DNA from: Reticulitermes speratus
Lineage: Eukaryota; Arthropoda; Insecta; Blattodea; Rhinotermitidae
NCBI GenBank assembly: GCA_021186555.1
Contig: JAJKFL010000005.1
Span: 48,015,135-48,079,134, forward strand
DNA: 64,000 nucleotides
Direction: 5' to 3'
A program made the position numbers and the translations under genes. The notes under the pieces are model-generated. The model did no database searches and was not told the DNA's origin. It was given only the letters and a program-made list of their open reading frames with translations. Below, piece after piece: positions 62,801 to 64,000 of the stretch (positions are counted from its first letter, which is position 1; each line of letters opens with the position of its first letter).

Positions 62801-63129
62801 CGTCGACCTCGGTGGACTAGTGGTTAGCGTGCTCGCCATTGGACCCAAGGTTCGCGGGTTCGATCCCGACCGAGGTCGATGGAGGGGAAGTAGCATGAAG
62901 TACATGTCGTAGATTTACGGCATGTAAAAGAACCTTACGGGCATGAATAAAGATGTTGCGTAAGCCAAATTGCCTCCATTTCTCACCCAAGTCTCCTGAC
63001 TGCCTGCCGGATGGCTCTGGCCGACACATCAGGATCGATAGAACACTAGCGCGGCCAGTTTACCAGTCACCAACTGCCATGAATGCGCACGACTTAGTAA
63101 CCTCGAAAAGAGGAGGCTGTTGAGCCATG

Positions 63130-63165
<36 letters not shown>
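62801..63165 (+). mobile_element. SINE-C copy with internal deletion
   Basis: Intact head GTCGACCTCGGTGGACTAGT with B-box GGTTCGATCCC. The TTTAAGGGTGATAAAAATCC segment is deleted. It ends AAAAGAGGAGGCTGTTGAGC and (ATT)n at 63131-63161. Confidence 0.9.
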
Positions 63166-63194
63166 TACCACAACGGGATGTATAGAATAAAGGT

Positions 63195-63350
63195 TAAAAT
63201 ATAATCACAGCTACGTGTTTCGGCACATATCCAGCCATCTTCTGGCTGTAACAATTATGTATAGAGAAAAATGGACTCTTCTGTGTATAATTGTCTACAA
63301 ACTGAATACGGCTTGATAAGAGCCGAAACATGTAGTTTGAATTGTACTTT
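63195..63350. mobile_element. Foldback element with hammerhead-like blocks
   Basis: TACGTGTTTCGGCACATATC (left, minus) and GAGCCGAAACATGTAGTTTG (right, plus) face each other. ATATAATCACAG and TACTTTAATAATAT-type outer ends roughly mirror. Confidence 0.65.
63204..63255 (-). ncRNA. Hammerhead-like motif, mutated first core strand
   Basis: Minus strand: ACAGC, CAGAAGA (expected CUGANGA), U, GGC..GCC stem II, GAAAC, ACGU, A, GCUGU. ACAGC/GCUGU pair as stem I. The U4 to A-type change in the core should abolish cleavage. Confidence 0.4.
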
Positions 63351-64000
63351 AATAATATAAATTTGTGTTTAACGGCTATCTGTTGGTAACTGTGGATATA
63401 AAACTCAACGAGATAAAACATCTTAAGTTAAAAGCCACGAGCACTTCGTTACATTTAATATTGGTAGATGGCATGTTTGTCTCACACTGATCTGCAACAC
63501 AAAATAAATATAGACCAAAATGATGTTTTAAAACGAGATATCTCGTGTGTAACACAGAAATGGTTACTAACAAGACTGGCGTATGAAGTGGCGCTGTCAG
63601 CATAAGCGTCTTTTGTGAAGTGACGTCATTTTTTCTGGTAGGTGAATACCGACATTTTAAAGTAATTCGTTTTTGATTTAGAATTTAGATGAGATGCATA
63701 AAAGTGACAGCAACTGTGTGTTAGGGGCGAGACTGATTTTGGAGACCCTACTGGGGAATGACATACGCAACCCGGGGTCGATTAGCTATTCACATCCCCG
63801 CCTGTATTCAAATATCTCCAGGGCACAATGATGAATATAGCTGAACTGAGGAATAAATTACAGGTTAGACTTGGTGGTGAATTAATGGGTGTGGAGGGTA
63901 ACACAAGCAGGCATATGATCGGGTAGACAGTTCCTCATATTCCCACTAGCTGTCAAAATATTGCTTTTGTGCCAGTGGTGCGAGCAAAGCACGTAACGAA
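63351..64000. other. Unassigned sequence to window end
   Basis: No family or gene recognised. Confidence 0.3.

Overview
The window reads as intergenic DNA from a large, repeat-rich insect genome, most likely a cockroach. The evidence for insect origin is the combination of several tRNA-derived SINE families, RTE-like LINE tails, hAT miniature elements with 8-bp target duplications, and a eukaryotic tRNA gene with a T-run terminator. The narrower guess, Blattodea and perhaps Periplaneta americana, rests on recalling that conceptual peptides such as [12 protein letters not shown] (translated SINE-A) and [15 protein letters not shown] (translated LINE-B tail) are abundant among predicted proteins of that group. 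That recall is unverified. I find no intact protein-coding gene. The only cellular gene I can defend is a tRNA-Pro(AGG) at 49191-49262.

Layout. 0-4 kb: SINE-D, SINE-B and SINE-A copies and a LINE-B insertion with a perfect 15-bp target duplication. 4.3-7.3 kb: a SINE-A, then a 114-bp satellite of about 15 copies with a dimeric higher-order pattern, then old LINE-B fragments. 7.4-10.1 kb: old SINEs, pyrimidine-rich DNA and a foldback element. 10.8-11.5 kb: 31-bp and 36-bp minisatellites. 12-14.1 kb: SINE-B, then a three-level nest (SINE-D2 in SINE-E in LINE-B). 15.5-16.9 kb: the best LINE-B fragment and a 487-bp hAT MITE. 17.3-19.6 kb: three same-strand SINE-B copies with target duplications. 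19.6-32.5 kb: foldback and hammerhead-like elements, LINE fragments, a 24-bp array, and an array carrying eight TGACGTCA palindromes. 32.8-34.2 kb: a 142-bp satellite. 35.4-36.9 kb: a large foldback and a second, short 114-bp array. 39-45 kb: SINE-C copies and a second hAT MITE. 46-50 kb: LINE-A, family F tails and the tRNA gene. 50.7-52.9 kb: a 450-bp pyrimidine tract and a 34/38-bp minisatellite. 53-64 kb: SINEs, an internally deleted LINE-A derivative, and a SINE-C nested in a SINE-A.

The most interesting structural signal is a dispersed hairpin block built as CUGA(A/G)GAU, a palindromic stem, then GAAAC(A)UGU(A/C). Its flanks pair so that the whole fits a type I hammerhead ribozyme with a tiny stem III, the kind reported from Penelope-like retroelements. 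Several copies occur in head-to-head pairs inside foldback elements. A second signal is that the 114-bp satellite monomer is part of a dispersed repeat seen at about seven places, only two of which expanded into arrays. All element names (SINE-A to E, LINE-A to D, family F) are local labels.
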